Shown in pieces: positions 11,611 to 19,853 of a stretch of 27,500 bases of DNA. The notes below the pieces were generated by a model. That model was not told the DNA's origin. It worked only from the letters and a program-made list of their open reading frames with translations, and did not search any database. Position numbers and translations under genes: made by a program. Origin of the DNA: Symbiodinium natans. Taxonomy: Eukaryota > Sar > Dinophyceae > Suessiales > Symbiodiniaceae. The stretch is taken from the NCBI GenBank assembly GCA_905221605.1, contig CAJNDS010001001.1:1485292-1512791 (forward strand), written 5' to 3'. Numbering within the stretch: position 1 is the stretch's first letter; the number at the start of each line of letters is the position of its first letter.

Positions 11611-11682
11611 GGGTTAGGGTTTAGGCTTTAGGGTTTAGAGTTTAGGGTTTAGGGTTTAGGGTTTAGGGTTTAGGGGGTTTTA
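11611..11682 (+). repeat. TTTAGGG array
   Basis: About nine units, the central ones perfect. Confidence 0.85.
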
Positions 11683-11856
11683 GGGCGCCTTGGGTGGCCT
11701 TGCTTTGCCGGGCGACACTGCCAAAACGCCTCGGGCGCCTGGGCCAGGGAGCGCACGACCACCTCCACCAAGGCCCGCAAGGGCCGAGCTTGTACTCAGG
11801 GCGGGGCTCAAGGCCAATCCCTCCCCAGGTTCCCATTCTCGTGCTGTTGTAGTGCA

Positions 11857-11860
11857 TATG

Positions 11861-11892
<32 letters not shown>
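11857..11892. repeat. TA microsatellite followed by a T tract
   Basis: TATATA repeats run directly into about 18 T residues. Other small TA tracts are at 170-192 and 541-566. Confidence 0.9.
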
Positions 11893-12055
11893 CTATGTGG
11901 GTGGTGTTTAATCTTAGGGGGTAGGGGCCAGTTGAAAATCGTAGGGGAGGGGATTAGCTGAGGCGGATTTGCGGGCTCCATATCTCTATGGGGCGTATCG
12001 TTTAGAGATCAATGCCGGTTTTCCTGAGCCGCTAGACCATGGGGTTCCGAGCGAA

Positions 12056-12155
12056 CTTTAGGGTTTAGGACGTTGAGAGGGTTTGGGTTTAGGGTTTAGG
12101 GTTTAGGTTTAGGGTTTAGGGTTTAGGGTTTAGGGTTTAGGGTTTAGGGTTTAGG
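12056..12155 (+). repeat. TTTAGGG array
   Basis: About twelve units with one six-base unit (TTAGGG), ending at GGGTTCTGACCC. Confidence 0.9.
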
Positions 12156-12332
12156 GTTCTGACCCTTCTTCGGCCCGGACCTCCTCCCCAAGAACGCATC
12201 CAAAGAACGCTAATGACAGAATGTACCTCTTAAGATATGACGAAAGCCGTGCAAAGGGAACCACTCGCACATGTCATCGTCAAGAGACAAACGCTCCTGC
12301 TAAGAACGCAAGCTGTCATGGAGGTACAGCCC

Positions 12333-12485
12333 TTGATTCAGGGCACGTACTTATATCCGTATTAGGGCACTTAAGGGGCCTATAAGTGGGTTAAAAGTAC
12401 ACTTATAATTGGTTAATAAGCACCATGAACCCTAAACCCTAAACCCGAAACCCTAACCCCTAAACTACCCATGAACCTCCAAGTA
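12333..12485. repeat. MITE-like inverted-repeat element, copy D, invaded by CCCTAAA repeats
   Basis: The right end TACCCATGAACCTCCAAGTA matches the family end. The left end TTGATTCAGGGCACGTAC is diverged. Within it, ACTTATAATTGG leads to a first CACCATGAACC, then CCCTAAA-like units (12429-12465), then a second ACCCATGAACC. The telomere-like repeats therefore lie between two copies of the terminal motif. Confidence 0.5.
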
Positions 12486-12597
12486 CTCTGGTGGGCATGG
12501 CCTGCCCATCGTTGGCCCGCAGGGGCCGACGTGCCCTCACCTGTTGCGTGGCCCACTCCAGTGCCACCTGGCAGGTTCGGCGCCTAGAGCCCAAACG

Positions 12598-12633
12598 AGG
12601 GTTTAGAGTTTAGGGTTTAGGGTTTAGGGTTTC
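12598..12633 (+). repeat. Short TTTAGGG patch
   Basis: Five units, one TTTAGAG variant, about 75 bp from the retrotransposon insertion point. Confidence 0.8.
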
Positions 12634-12659
12634 GGGACTGCTCCAACCAACCCCGTTCA

Positions 12660-12702
12660 ACACTCACGCTCACACTCCCACTCACACTCACACTCACACT
12701 CA
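12660..12702. repeat. CACTCA-type microsatellite at the insertion site
   Basis: ACTCACACTCACACTCAC-like units end at CATTTTA, exactly where the retrotransposon inserted. Confidence 0.85.
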
Positions 12703-12707
12703 TTTTA
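12703..12707. repeat. Target-site duplication, left copy (TTTTA)
   Basis: The five bases TTTTA directly precede the left LTR and are matched at 24158-24162. A 5-bp duplication is the normal size for Ty1/copia integration. Confidence 0.85.
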
Positions 12708-12872
12708 AGTCCGAAGACAAGGAGTAGCAGAAAACATGTCACCACGGAAGGCTTCATTTTGCTACCTTTCAGGCTTGGTAACTACGGTTTGAACAGCTGC
12801 TCGGCTTCGCGCACCCATAGAGTTGGCTATACAACCGATACAGCCATACAGGCTAGATGGTTCCCTACAAGT
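12708..12872 (-). repeat. 3' LTR (165 bp)
   Basis: I find no mismatch with the 5' LTR at 23993-24157. The duplicate of the gag start codon lies here without any downstream gag. The internal side has no purine-rich tract where a polypurine primer is expected, which is unusual for an LTR element. Confidence 0.95.
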
Positions 12873-12931
12873 CGGGTGTGCTCGTCGAGTTTGCTGTGCT
12901 GTACAGAAAGTCGTTAACTGCATGCAGTGCC
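12873..12931 (-). other. Element 3' untranslated stretch
   Basis: About 60 bp lie between the final TAG and the 3' LTR. Its composition is mixed. A purine-rich plus-strand primer, normally adjacent to the LTR, is not visible; the LTR-proximal minus-strand bases are GACGAGCACACCCG. Confidence 0.6.
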
Positions 12932-13018
12932 CTACCTGGTAGAAGTTTTCGGGTGTGTTAGTTTCACAACACCCTTCATTGCATTTAGCAACGCTGTACG
13001 ATCTACCTTGCCCTTGGT
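12932..13018 (-). pseudogene. Post-stop tail of the polyprotein (RNase H end)
   Basis: The Pol frame continues 28 codons past the TGA at 13019-13021, as TKGKVDRTALLNAMKGVVKL and a few more residues, to a TAG at 12932-12934. Copia RNase H domains normally end in an ADxxTK motif, so the TGA sits inside the motif and probably replaced a sense codon. The truncation costs about 28 residues after all four RNase H acidic residues, so activity might survive. Confidence 0.6.
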
Positions 13019-16000
13019 TCAGCCATCAGCCAGCATGTCCCTAGTGTCAACCCAAGATATTACTTTGGGGATCTTAACGCGGATAAAGTCCCGCAGCCAG
13101 GCTATATGTATGAATAGAGCCTTCTCGGCTGGTAACTTGGGATATGCCGCTGATAGCGCGTAGTACAGATTCATGGCGTCTATACAAAGTTCGGAGGTAA
13201 AAGCAAAGTCGCCCTGCTCTCTTAGGGCACGAGCAGTTGCAATGGTCAGTGTGCCGCAAGCCACTTCCTGGAGGGTTACCAACAGAGCTGTAAGGGTGTC
13301 AACTGCACCCACGGCTGCCAGTGTTTCGGCAGCAAAGGTGCTGCGGGTGACCAGCTTCAAGCTCTGCGAGTGAGCCTCTAAGAAATGGCAGCGCTCCTGG
13401 CCGTTGAAAGTGCCCATGCGCAAAAACACTGCCCCACGCATGCCGTAGCCTTTCTGTTCATTTTCTTTGCTGAAGGACGCATCAGAAAAAACGACTATAC
13501 GGCGCGCGCAAGTCATGGCCGGAAAGTGCAGCTTTGCTTTCTGCTTTTGAAGGGCGGCCAACAGAAGGTTCAAGCGTCTTACATGCAGATTGGTGGGCGC
13601 AGCCGCATGCCGCTGGAGAGCCACCACAAACACGGCAGCCCACGCTTGCGAAAGCAGGCTGTATGCAACTGCGCCAAGAAGGCTCTGAAACAGGCCGTGC
13701 ACAGTTGGCGTACACGGCTCATTGCTGGCCCTGCCTGTTAGCTCTGGATGCTGTATAGGCCGCATGGCTGCCAAGTACGCATCCTGGTTCATCTCGATGC
13801 TGCCATCGCTGCGCCTGACATGTGTCAGGCCGCACACGGTGAAATTGTTTTCTTGGTAGGCTAGTTTGCCAAAACCGGACTCAAGGTGTGCTACCAACGC
13901 ATCCACTTCGCGAGGCTCCCCGGCGATCTTGAGGTCATCGACGTGTTTTACAAGAATGAGCACGAGGCGGCCGCCTACGTGCTTATATTCCAATTCGGAG
14001 TCGTACAAGGAAGGCTGAAGACCGATCTTCTCGGACCGGGTGAACTGTGCGAGCTTTAGAGCAAAAGCACGGGGCGCATCACGGCACCCCGTACCATGCT
14101 TCAAGCACTTTAGCGTCTCCTTGCGAGGATCAAAACCTTCGAAGCCTGGCACTTGCTTAAGGTACTCAGCCTCACGAGCTGGCAGATCAAAATGGACCTC
14201 ATGCTCGGCTTCTCCCGTGAGCTTACTCATTTCTTGGTATGTCATGCCCTGCAGAAAGGCTTTGGCTACATCTACAGCAACCAGTTTCCATCCCGGGTGG
14301 CAGGCAACCTCGGAGCTCAGCAGCCGCTGTGACTGCCGGGATCCTGTTGCTGCGAAATTTTCAAGGCCCTCTCGGAGGTCCTTAAAACCACGCAGCGCAA
14401 GTCGCATCCTGACGATCCGTTGCTCCTTGCCCTGCGCGTCTTGAACCATTTTCCATTTTGCCACGAATTTGCTGTCCATGACGTTTTTTGCCGTGGCTCT
14501 AGGCACCCTTTTGAAACACTTGTACTTGTTCCATGTTTGCAGCTCCTCCAAAGCAGCTGCCGCCACCATGGGCTGATGCTTTTGCATGTCTTGAGGGGTC
14601 AGCAGGTCGGTCTCCCTTTGGATGACTGCTTGGCGGTAGCCCGTGGCATAAACTCTTAAAGCATACGTTTCATCAGGTGCCAAACCGCTATCATCCCCAA
14701 CAATTTTGGCCATACCCTTAGTAAACCACAGTTCTACACACTTATTCCCTGCTAGGTCATGGTAGTCTAGGGAACCGTAGTGACTAGTGGCAACTTGAGC
14801 AGACTGGTAGTGCACGTAAGGGTCCAGTATGGCGGTAGTACAAGGGTCGACTGGTTCGAAATATGGCACGTGGGCGTTTTCGGGGCCCTCTGCTGCTGCC
14901 TCCAGAGTTTCGGACTCAGACAAGGCAAACAGCACACGCAGTGTCTCAGTCAGAGCAGGCTGCTCTGACGGGCAAGACAACAAGAAGGTGTGAACGGCAT
15001 CTTCTGCCTCATCACCCTCAGATATGGTGGACAGCGGGCCCTGAGGCGTGTGGATCGAAGGGGGTTCTGTGTCACTGGACGGGAGCGCGGTTTCTGAGGA
15101 AGGTTCATGGTTGAGGTCGGCAGCTTCGTCACAGGCATCGGCAAGAGTGATGTCCTGATCGGCAGCGTGCAAGGCTTGAACCACTAAACTAGAGCTATAG
15201 CTGTTGCCTAGTAGGTCTAAAAGGTTAACCTTAGTGCCTTGCAAACTGCTAAACTGGACATCTTGGTCTATGTTTGCTTGCCACAAGATTAAGGTGGAGT
15301 GTGACGCCAAAGTTACGGCGCTGAGACTCTTGGCGCCGCGGGCAAGACGCGCGCCGATGGTCTCAGGGAGGCGCCAGCAGTGGGTGAAGAGGAACTCAAG
15401 CGCGTGTAGCACTTGCGGCGCTTGACGTGTGGCCTTGGAAAGCACGCAGCCACCTGTGGGGGAGTTAGCAAAGCCATACAACGCGGACTGTCCCTGCTGC
15501 AGACCCATCAAGGCTTCTGTGACAACTTGCATACACTCAGGCCATGCTGAAGGCTGGTTGGCGGTGTACAGGACTAAGAGGGTCAGGCGTGCATCCTGAC
15601 TCCTGTATGTGCGCTTCTGGCCGTTGACCCTCACTAGGACCTGGCCTGGCAAGGACTCAGTAACCCTGTACGGACCCGACCAACCTGAAGCATCTTTACT
15701 GGGCGGTTTCCGGAAAACATCAACTAGATCCCCTACCTTGAACTCGCGGGTGCTATCTGGAGATGTGCGCGTGTGCGCCGCTCTGTTGATGCGTGCCAGG
15801 CTGGTGGCCTGGATCATGGCTTGCAATGCTGCTTCACGGATGTAGGCACGCTGCCTGTCCCCGGCTTCGCCAACTTGCTCGCGTTCGGGCATGTCAGGAA
15901 TCTCAAGCGGGGGCAACATGGCAGGCTGCCTGCCATAAACCGCCTGGTACGGAGTGCTGCCTCCGATATGCACCAGTGCGTTGCCGGCGAAGATGGCTTC

Positions 16001-17335
16001 GGCCAGCAGGGCTGGAAACGCGTAGACCAATCCTTCGCGCTCAAGCTGTTCTTCCATCACATGAAGAGTGGCCCGTAGTATGGCTCCGCGACGCTCAATG
16101 TAGCGCGCATGCTGCTGTGGAGCTCGCAGCTTCATTTCGATGCCTTGGCGTTTTATGCGGTGGGCGATAGCACCGCTCCATAGGCCGGTTTCGCCATCGG
16201 CAATCAGCTGCTGCATTGGGCCGTGGAGCCCAATCCAGCACGTGTTGATACTCTCGTATAGCACTTCTCCGTCTTTGCTTGGTATGGCGCAACCTGCGTG
16301 CCATCTAGTGGCCCGGCACACAAGATGGCATACCACAAACGAACGGTAGAACAGGAGATCAAATTCCACATGCTGGTTGAACTTGAGGCTGGCGGTGAGC
16401 GCGTGTTGAGTGGCATTGCCAGGGCGCTGCCACTTACGGCATTCTTGGCAAGTGTTTATTATGTCGGGCACGTACGCTACGATACGCTGGGGAACGCCCG
16501 CTGCTTTGAGGATTTGCTCCAAGGCCTGGCGTGAACAGTGCCAGAAGCGTAGGTGTAGCTTACGTAGTTCGGTACGGATAGCCCTCTCATTTCCAACCCG
16601 GAGAACGCGCATGGAGCGGCTTATATCAAACCGAGTCCAGTCCGAGGGGACTTCGTGTCCTACGCCTGCCTCACGAAAGACCCTGCGGTTGCGAGGCGCA
16701 GGCTTTCTGCATATTTCTGCTGGAGCGGGCAGATCAGAGGGAGCTGCAGACGCTGCTGCCGGAGCTGCGTTTTCCGCGTCTGAAGGCGCGTAGTCCGCTT
16801 CCTCCACATCCGAAGGGAGGGCTGCACTGGAAGAAGCGTCTTTGGGCTCAGGAACCCGCGCAGCTTCATCTTCCTCAATTTGGCCAAGATCCGTACCGTC
16901 AGGGAGTTGCGCCTGTAGATCACGAGAAGGATCATCAACAGCTTTGCGAGCTGGGGCTCGTGGGTGCCTGCCTCGGCGCGGGACACCCTTGCGTTCTTCC
17001 ACCAAGACATGCTTGCAATCTGGCCCCATAGTGTGAGTGGGGTGTCCACGCGGTCTGTGAAAACGGCAACCCTCACATTTCCAGGATATGCTTTCAGAGT
17101 GGGGGTACTTGCATTGGCCTGGGACGCGATTGTGCCGGTCATCATGCTGATTTTGGCGTCCGCGGCATCCGGGGCACTTCCTCCACCACTCCTCGCCAGG
17201 CACCTCGGTTGGCGGCGCGGCTTCCCTTTCATCCGGCCCCACAGCAGCTGAGGGAAAGGCTTGGGTGAGTTGTTCGGCTGTGCATAAGAGGCTGAGGCCA
17301 TCCATCACGCTGTCAGCTAGCGCGTTGCTCCACAT
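13019..17335 (-). CDS. Pol polyprotein: zinc region, integrase, reverse transcriptase, RNase H
   Basis: The 1438-residue frame counts from the first ATG, but the frame is open from 17581 and the upstream part (HFICEQPWIG...) looks coding, so this ATG is probably not the true start. A Cys-rich region (C54, C57, C75, C87, C90, C107) comes first. The integrase HHCC zinc site is H261, H266, C296, C299; its catalytic residues are D326, D380 and E414, and a basic C-terminal beta-domain lies at about 531-585. An acidic, low-conservation linker spans about 590-920. The copia RT lies at about 925-1190, with D1022 in VAVDVAKAFLQG and the HVDD box at 1131-1134 (usually YVDD). RNase H has D1285, E1337, D1386 and D1430. 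All catalytic residues are present. The frame stops at TGA in the terminal LADG-stop-TKG motif. Confidence 0.95.
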   Translation of the reverse strand: MWSNALADSVMDGLSLLCTAEQLTQAFPSAAVGPDEREAAPPTEVPGEEWWRKCPGCRGRQNQHDDRHNRVPGQCKYPHSESISWKCEGCRFHRPRGHPTHTMGPDCKHVLVEERKGVPRRGRHPRAPARKAVDDPSRDLQAQLPDGTDLGQIEEDEAARVPEPKDASSSAALPSDVEEADYAPSDAENAAPAAASAAPSDLPAPAEICRKPAPRNRRVFREAGVGHEVPSDWTRFDISRSMRVLRVGNERAIRTELRKLHLRFWHCSRQALEQILKAAGVPQRIVAYVPDIINTCQECRKWQRPGNATQHALTASLKFNQHVEFDLLFYRSFVVCHLVCRATRWHAGCAIPSKDGEVLYESINTCWIGLHGPMQQLIADGETGLWSGAIAHRIKRQGIEMKLRAPQQHARYIERRGAILRATLHVMEEQLEREGLVYAFPALLAEAIFAGNALVHIGGSTPYQAVYGRQPAMLPPLEIPDMPEREQVGEAGDRQRAYIREAALQAMIQATSLARINRAAHTRTSPDSTREFKVGDLVDVFRKPPSKDASGWSGPYRVTESLPGQVLVRVNGQKRTYRSQDARLTLLVLYTANQPSAWPECMQVVTEALMGLQQGQSALYGFANSPTGGCVLSKATRQAPQVLHALEFLFTHCWRLPETIGARLARGAKSLSAVTLASHSTLILWQANIDQDVQFSSLQGTKVNLLDLLGNSYSSSLVVQALHAADQDITLADACDEAADLNHEPSSETALPSSDTEPPSIHTPQGPLSTISEGDEAEDAVHTFLLSCPSEQPALTETLRVLFALSESETLEAAAEGPENAHVPYFEPVDPCTTAILDPYVHYQSAQVATSHYGSLDYHDLAGNKCVELWFTKGMAKIVGDDSGLAPDETYALRVYATGYRQAVIQRETDLLTPQDMQKHQPMVAAAALEELQTWNKYKCFKRVPRATAKNVMDSKFVAKWKMVQDAQGKEQRIVRMRLALRGFKDLREGLENFAATGSRQSQRLLSSEVACHPGWKLVAVDVAKAFLQGMTYQEMSKLTGEAEHEVHFDLPAREAEYLKQVPGFEGFDPRKETLKCLKHGTGCRDAPRAFALKLAQFTRSEKIGLQPSLYDSELEYKHVGGRLVLILVKHVDDLKIAGEPREVDALVAHLESGFGKLAYQENNFTVCGLTHVRRSDGSIEMNQDAYLAAMRPIQHPELTGRASNEPCTPTVHGLFQSLLGAVAYSLLSQAWAAVFVVALQRHAAAPTNLHVRRLNLLLAALQKQKAKLHFPAMTCARRIVVFSDASFSKENEQKGYGMRGAVFLRMGTFNGQERCHFLEAHSQSLKLVTRSTFAAETLAAVGAVDTLTALLVTLQEVACGTLTIATARALREQGDFAFTSELCIDAMNLYYALSAAYPKLPAEKALFIHIAWLRDFIRVKIPKVISWVDTRDMLADG

Positions 17336-17581
17336 TTGAGGTGGCTTTTGCGCTTCAGGACACCAAGGGTGGTCCTGAAGTGGCTTAAGGAGGTAGGCGT
17401 GGGTGGCCCAGAAGGTGTATGATGCGGACCTGTCAGAAACATCCTGGTGGATGTGCTGTGAGGACTGCAGGAACTGCCACCAGGCGGGAGAGTGCGTCGG
17501 TCGGCCAATCCAGGGCTGCTCACAGATAAAGTGTCGGGAACTGCAGTTTCTGGGTTGTGGCCATTTCTTCGCAAATTGGCG
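17336..17581 (-). CDS. Upstream extension of the Pol frame (methyltransferase-like motif VI region)
   Basis: It is the same open frame as Pol, beginning after a TGA at 17582-17584. It reads RHFICEQPWIGRP followed by a Trp-rich helix-like stretch ending in PLQDHPWCPEAQ. Glu-Gln-Pro here matches the Glu-Asn-Val/Pro type motif expected after the previous segment. The two frames overlap at 17520-17581, and a +1 change joins them. It has no start of its own, so it is polyprotein and not a separate gene. Confidence 0.55.
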
Positions 17582-18380
17582 TCAGTGGGTTGGGGGCACG
17601 GTTATGCCACGTAGGGAGAAGGACACACACAAGTGGGCGGGAGGAGAGCACGTAGGATCTTAAACCAGTCCTACACTTAGCAACCGTAGGATCTAGTATA
17701 GTCGCTAGACTAAGGTACCTTCCGGATCCCACGCGTCTCCTTACGCACCACAACGCTTGCTGGGCATGGCCTCCTGAAAGGACACATATTTCAGAGTCGC
17801 CCTTTGGCCACTGACTCAAGGTTTGCAGCGCATGCTCGAAGCTGCTGGCCAGGAAACACGAGGTCGGTTGCGGCGGTAGGCCTGGCCCTGCCGACGAGCC
17901 CAAAAGCCAATACGGTGGAAGATTGTACGAGTGCTGGTAAAGGGCCCAGTGGGCTAGATGTACAGTCTCCGTTTTCGGCAGATAGGCAGCCAGGCTTGCG
18001 AGGCTGGTGCCGCAGTCGTCGCGGTGGTCCTCGACAACTACCTTGCGGGTCTTGGGCTTAAGGCCTTGAGCTTTGAGGGCTTTCAGGTGGGCCTTTTGTT
18101 GGATACGGGCTTCAGTTGGAAAAGCTGACTCGGTTGAGGGGCCAGGCAAGGCTTTGGGCATCGACAAGTGGGAGTCTGGGGCTTCAGCCCGTCTCGCTGC
18201 CGAGTGGCCAGCAACGGACTCCTGACTTGGGGCAGTTGCCCTTTTCATCGATGCGGAAAAAAACGGCCTGGAGAGGTCGCCATCCGGCTCGCAAAAGTTT
18301 GGGACCAAACGCACATCAGCGTCACATCGGGCGGGGGAAAGTCGAGCCGGATTTGTGTCGGGTGTGCTCGGTCTGAGTTG
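17520..18380 (-). CDS. Polyprotein segment with C5-methyltransferase-like motifs, downstream of in-frame TAG
   Basis: It is in the same frame as the dioxygenase segment and separated only by the TAG; the first internal start-like codon is GTG at 18314. Residue numbers count from there. A basic stretch PTEARIQQKAHLKALKAQG (66-84) precedes VVVEDHRDDCG (92-102). Then comes a possible SAM-binding loop SEICVLSGGHAQQAL (174-188), then RPLVCVLLPTW (226-236) at the place where the catalytic Pro-Cys motif would be expected. The expected Cys is absent. A Glu-Gln-Pro motif follows in the next frame (17513-17533). This spacing recalls motifs I, IV and VI of cytosine C5 methyltransferases, but it would be catalytically dead here. 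Coding is likely; the methyltransferase relation is tentative. Confidence 0.55.
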   Translation of the reverse strand, partial: QLRPSTPDTNPARLSPARCDADVRLVPNFCEPDGDLSRPFFSASMKRATAPSQESVAGHSAARRAEAPDSHLSMPKALPGPSTESAFPTEARIQQKAHLKALKAQGLKPKTRKVVVEDHRDDCGTSLASLAAYLPKTETVHLAHWALYQHSYNLPPYWLLGSSAGPGLPPQPTSCFLASSFEHALQTLSQWPKGDSEICVLSGGHAQQALWCVRRRVGSGRYLSLATILDPTVAKCRTGLRSYVLSSRPLVCVLLPTWHNRAPNPLTPICEEMATTQKLQFPTLYL

Positions 18381-19853
18381 CTACGCCAAGGGCGCGTGGG
18401 AAGGCACGTGAGCAAGCCACTGCGCGGCCACGCGAAAGGATACTGCTGCATGTGCTTGGGCTCTGAGGCGGCGCTGATGGGGTTGGGAGGTCACCACCCA
18501 ATCAAGCTTGTGCTGAACACCCCGTTCACAGACGCACGGGTTGCCTGAGAGGGGAAAGGTGCTGGCAGTGACAAAGGCTGTGGAGCTGGGCTCCTGTTGC
18601 GTAGCATCTATCCTAAAACCCCAAGCACAAAGCCTATGATAAACCTTACGAACCTGGCCCCTGGCAAGGAGATCCTGCACACCAGGGGCCAACCAACCCT
18701 TGCCATGGGGCCCAAACAAGACCGCGGAGATTCCCAGCTCGTGGCAAAGACGAAGCCACACACATAGCTGGGTCATGTGGGAAGACAAGCGGTCTTTGTG
18801 CACGTGCCGGCCTGGTATTGGAAGGTCCAGCCACATGTGCATACTTTTAAGGCGCTGAGACAAAGTTGCAGTGCTCGAAGAGTTCACATGGCTGGGGTGG
18901 TATTGCGCCACCTGCCAGCCCATTTGCTGCAGACATAGAGAGACCGAGGGAGTCTCTTCCACTACCACAGCTATGCCTGCCGTGACTGCGGGGCTGAAGT
19001 TGGACGGAGCGGGATCGCCAGCAGGGCGCTGGGCGACAGGCGCTGGGTCAGAAGAGGCCCCTTGGGTGCCTGGTGCCTGTGTAACCGCTGCAAACTGTTG
19101 CGCTGATTCCGCAGGTTCCTTTAAAGGCACACAAGGGAACTCAAGTTCCTGAAGGGCTCGAAGTAATTGTCTTTGAGCGTACGGCACTCCCCTGCTAGTG
19201 TAAGCCGTCACAGAGATACGACAGCCCTTCCAAGGTAAAACGGCGTGGCTCAGTTTAGGACAAAAGGCAAGAGGCTTACAACGTGTGCTGACTGCCACGC
19301 CAGGGATTTTGAAACCGTCGTTCTTTGTCAACCACCGTATGGAGGAGCTTGTAGCAGCCTCTTGAGGGGATACTTCCAGCCAAACTTCGCCTCCTGAGAA
19401 GGGGCCAAGACTGACTGTCACATTGACAGACCCCCATAAATTATGGTTGTCACGATGGCAACTGACTGGGGAGTTGTAGTTGATGTGCAGCGAGGTCCAC
19501 GTGACCTTGGGGTGGCTCGCTCTGAGAAACAGGTTCAGAAACCGGCAAAGAGCAGCATACCTATCACTATTTATAGTTAACCCTATTTGGTTTCCGTGGG
19601 TGTACAAACCTAGAGTAAGGCTCTTTGACGGGTTCTTAGCCTGCTGCGCAGAGCGCACGTGGGTTCTGGCTGGGAAAGGAGTGCACTGCAAAAGCGCCTC
19701 GCAACGCTTTGCGGTGAGATCTCTGTCAGCAAGAGCCTGCTGAGCACGTGCTTCCGACGCCTGCAGACTGCTGTAGGTCACTCCGTGGAGCGGCTTCTGG
19801 ATGTTTTGGATCTGGGCTGCACACGAGCTTGCGACGATGTGAAATGGGCCGTT
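18381..19853 (-). CDS. 2-oxoglutarate/Fe(II) dioxygenase-like (TET/JBP-like) domain of the polyprotein
   Basis: The frame opens at 19853 after a TGA and overlaps the previous frame to 19778. Residue numbers here count from the GTG codon at 19781. An Ala/Glu/Arg-rich helix (5-35) is followed by a folded region at about 56-196. It contains HINYNSPVSCHRDNHNLWGS with the metal-binding pair H109-x-D111, then VTVSLGPFSGGEVWLE (a double-stranded beta-helix core strand), then FCPKLSHAVLPWKGCRIS with distal H179 and R188, followed by VTAYTS. HxD...H...R is the catalytic set of 2OG-Fe(II) dioxygenases. Residues 281-450 contain a Trp/His-rich region ending in STFPL and a CxC...H cluster of unknown role. 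A TAG at 18381-18383 ends the frame. The fold assignment is fairly confident. The TET/JBP subclass, and hence a DNA thymine or methylcytosine substrate, is inference. Confidence 0.75.
   Translation of the reverse strand, partial: NGPFHIVASSCAAQIQNIQKPLHGVTYSSLQASEARAQQALADRDLTAKRCEALLQCTPFPARTHVRSAQQAKNPSKSLTLGLYTHGNQIGLTINSDRYAALCRFLNLFLRASHPKVTWTSLHINYNSPVSCHRDNHNLWGSVNVTVSLGPFSGGEVWLEVSPQEAATSSSIRWLTKNDGFKIPGVAVSTRCKPLAFCPKLSHAVLPWKGCRISVTAYTSRGVPYAQRQLLRALQELEFPCVPLKEPAESAQQFAAVTQAPGTQGASSDPAPVAQRPAGDPAPSNFSPAVTAGIAVVVEETPSVSLCLQQMGWQVAQYHPSHVNSSSTATLSQRLKSMHMWLDLPIPGRHVHKDRLSSHMTQLCVWLRLCHELGISAVLFGPHGKGWLAPGVQDLLARGQVRKVYHRLCAWGFRIDATQQEPSSTAFVTASTFPLSGNPCVCERGVQHKLDWVVTSQPHQRRLRAQAHAAVSFRVAAQWLAHVPSHAPLA

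Noticed and set aside
16660-17301. 213-codon minus-strand frame overlapping Pol
   Set aside because: It is an alternative frame over the Cys-rich and acidic part of Pol. The Pol frame carries the motifs.
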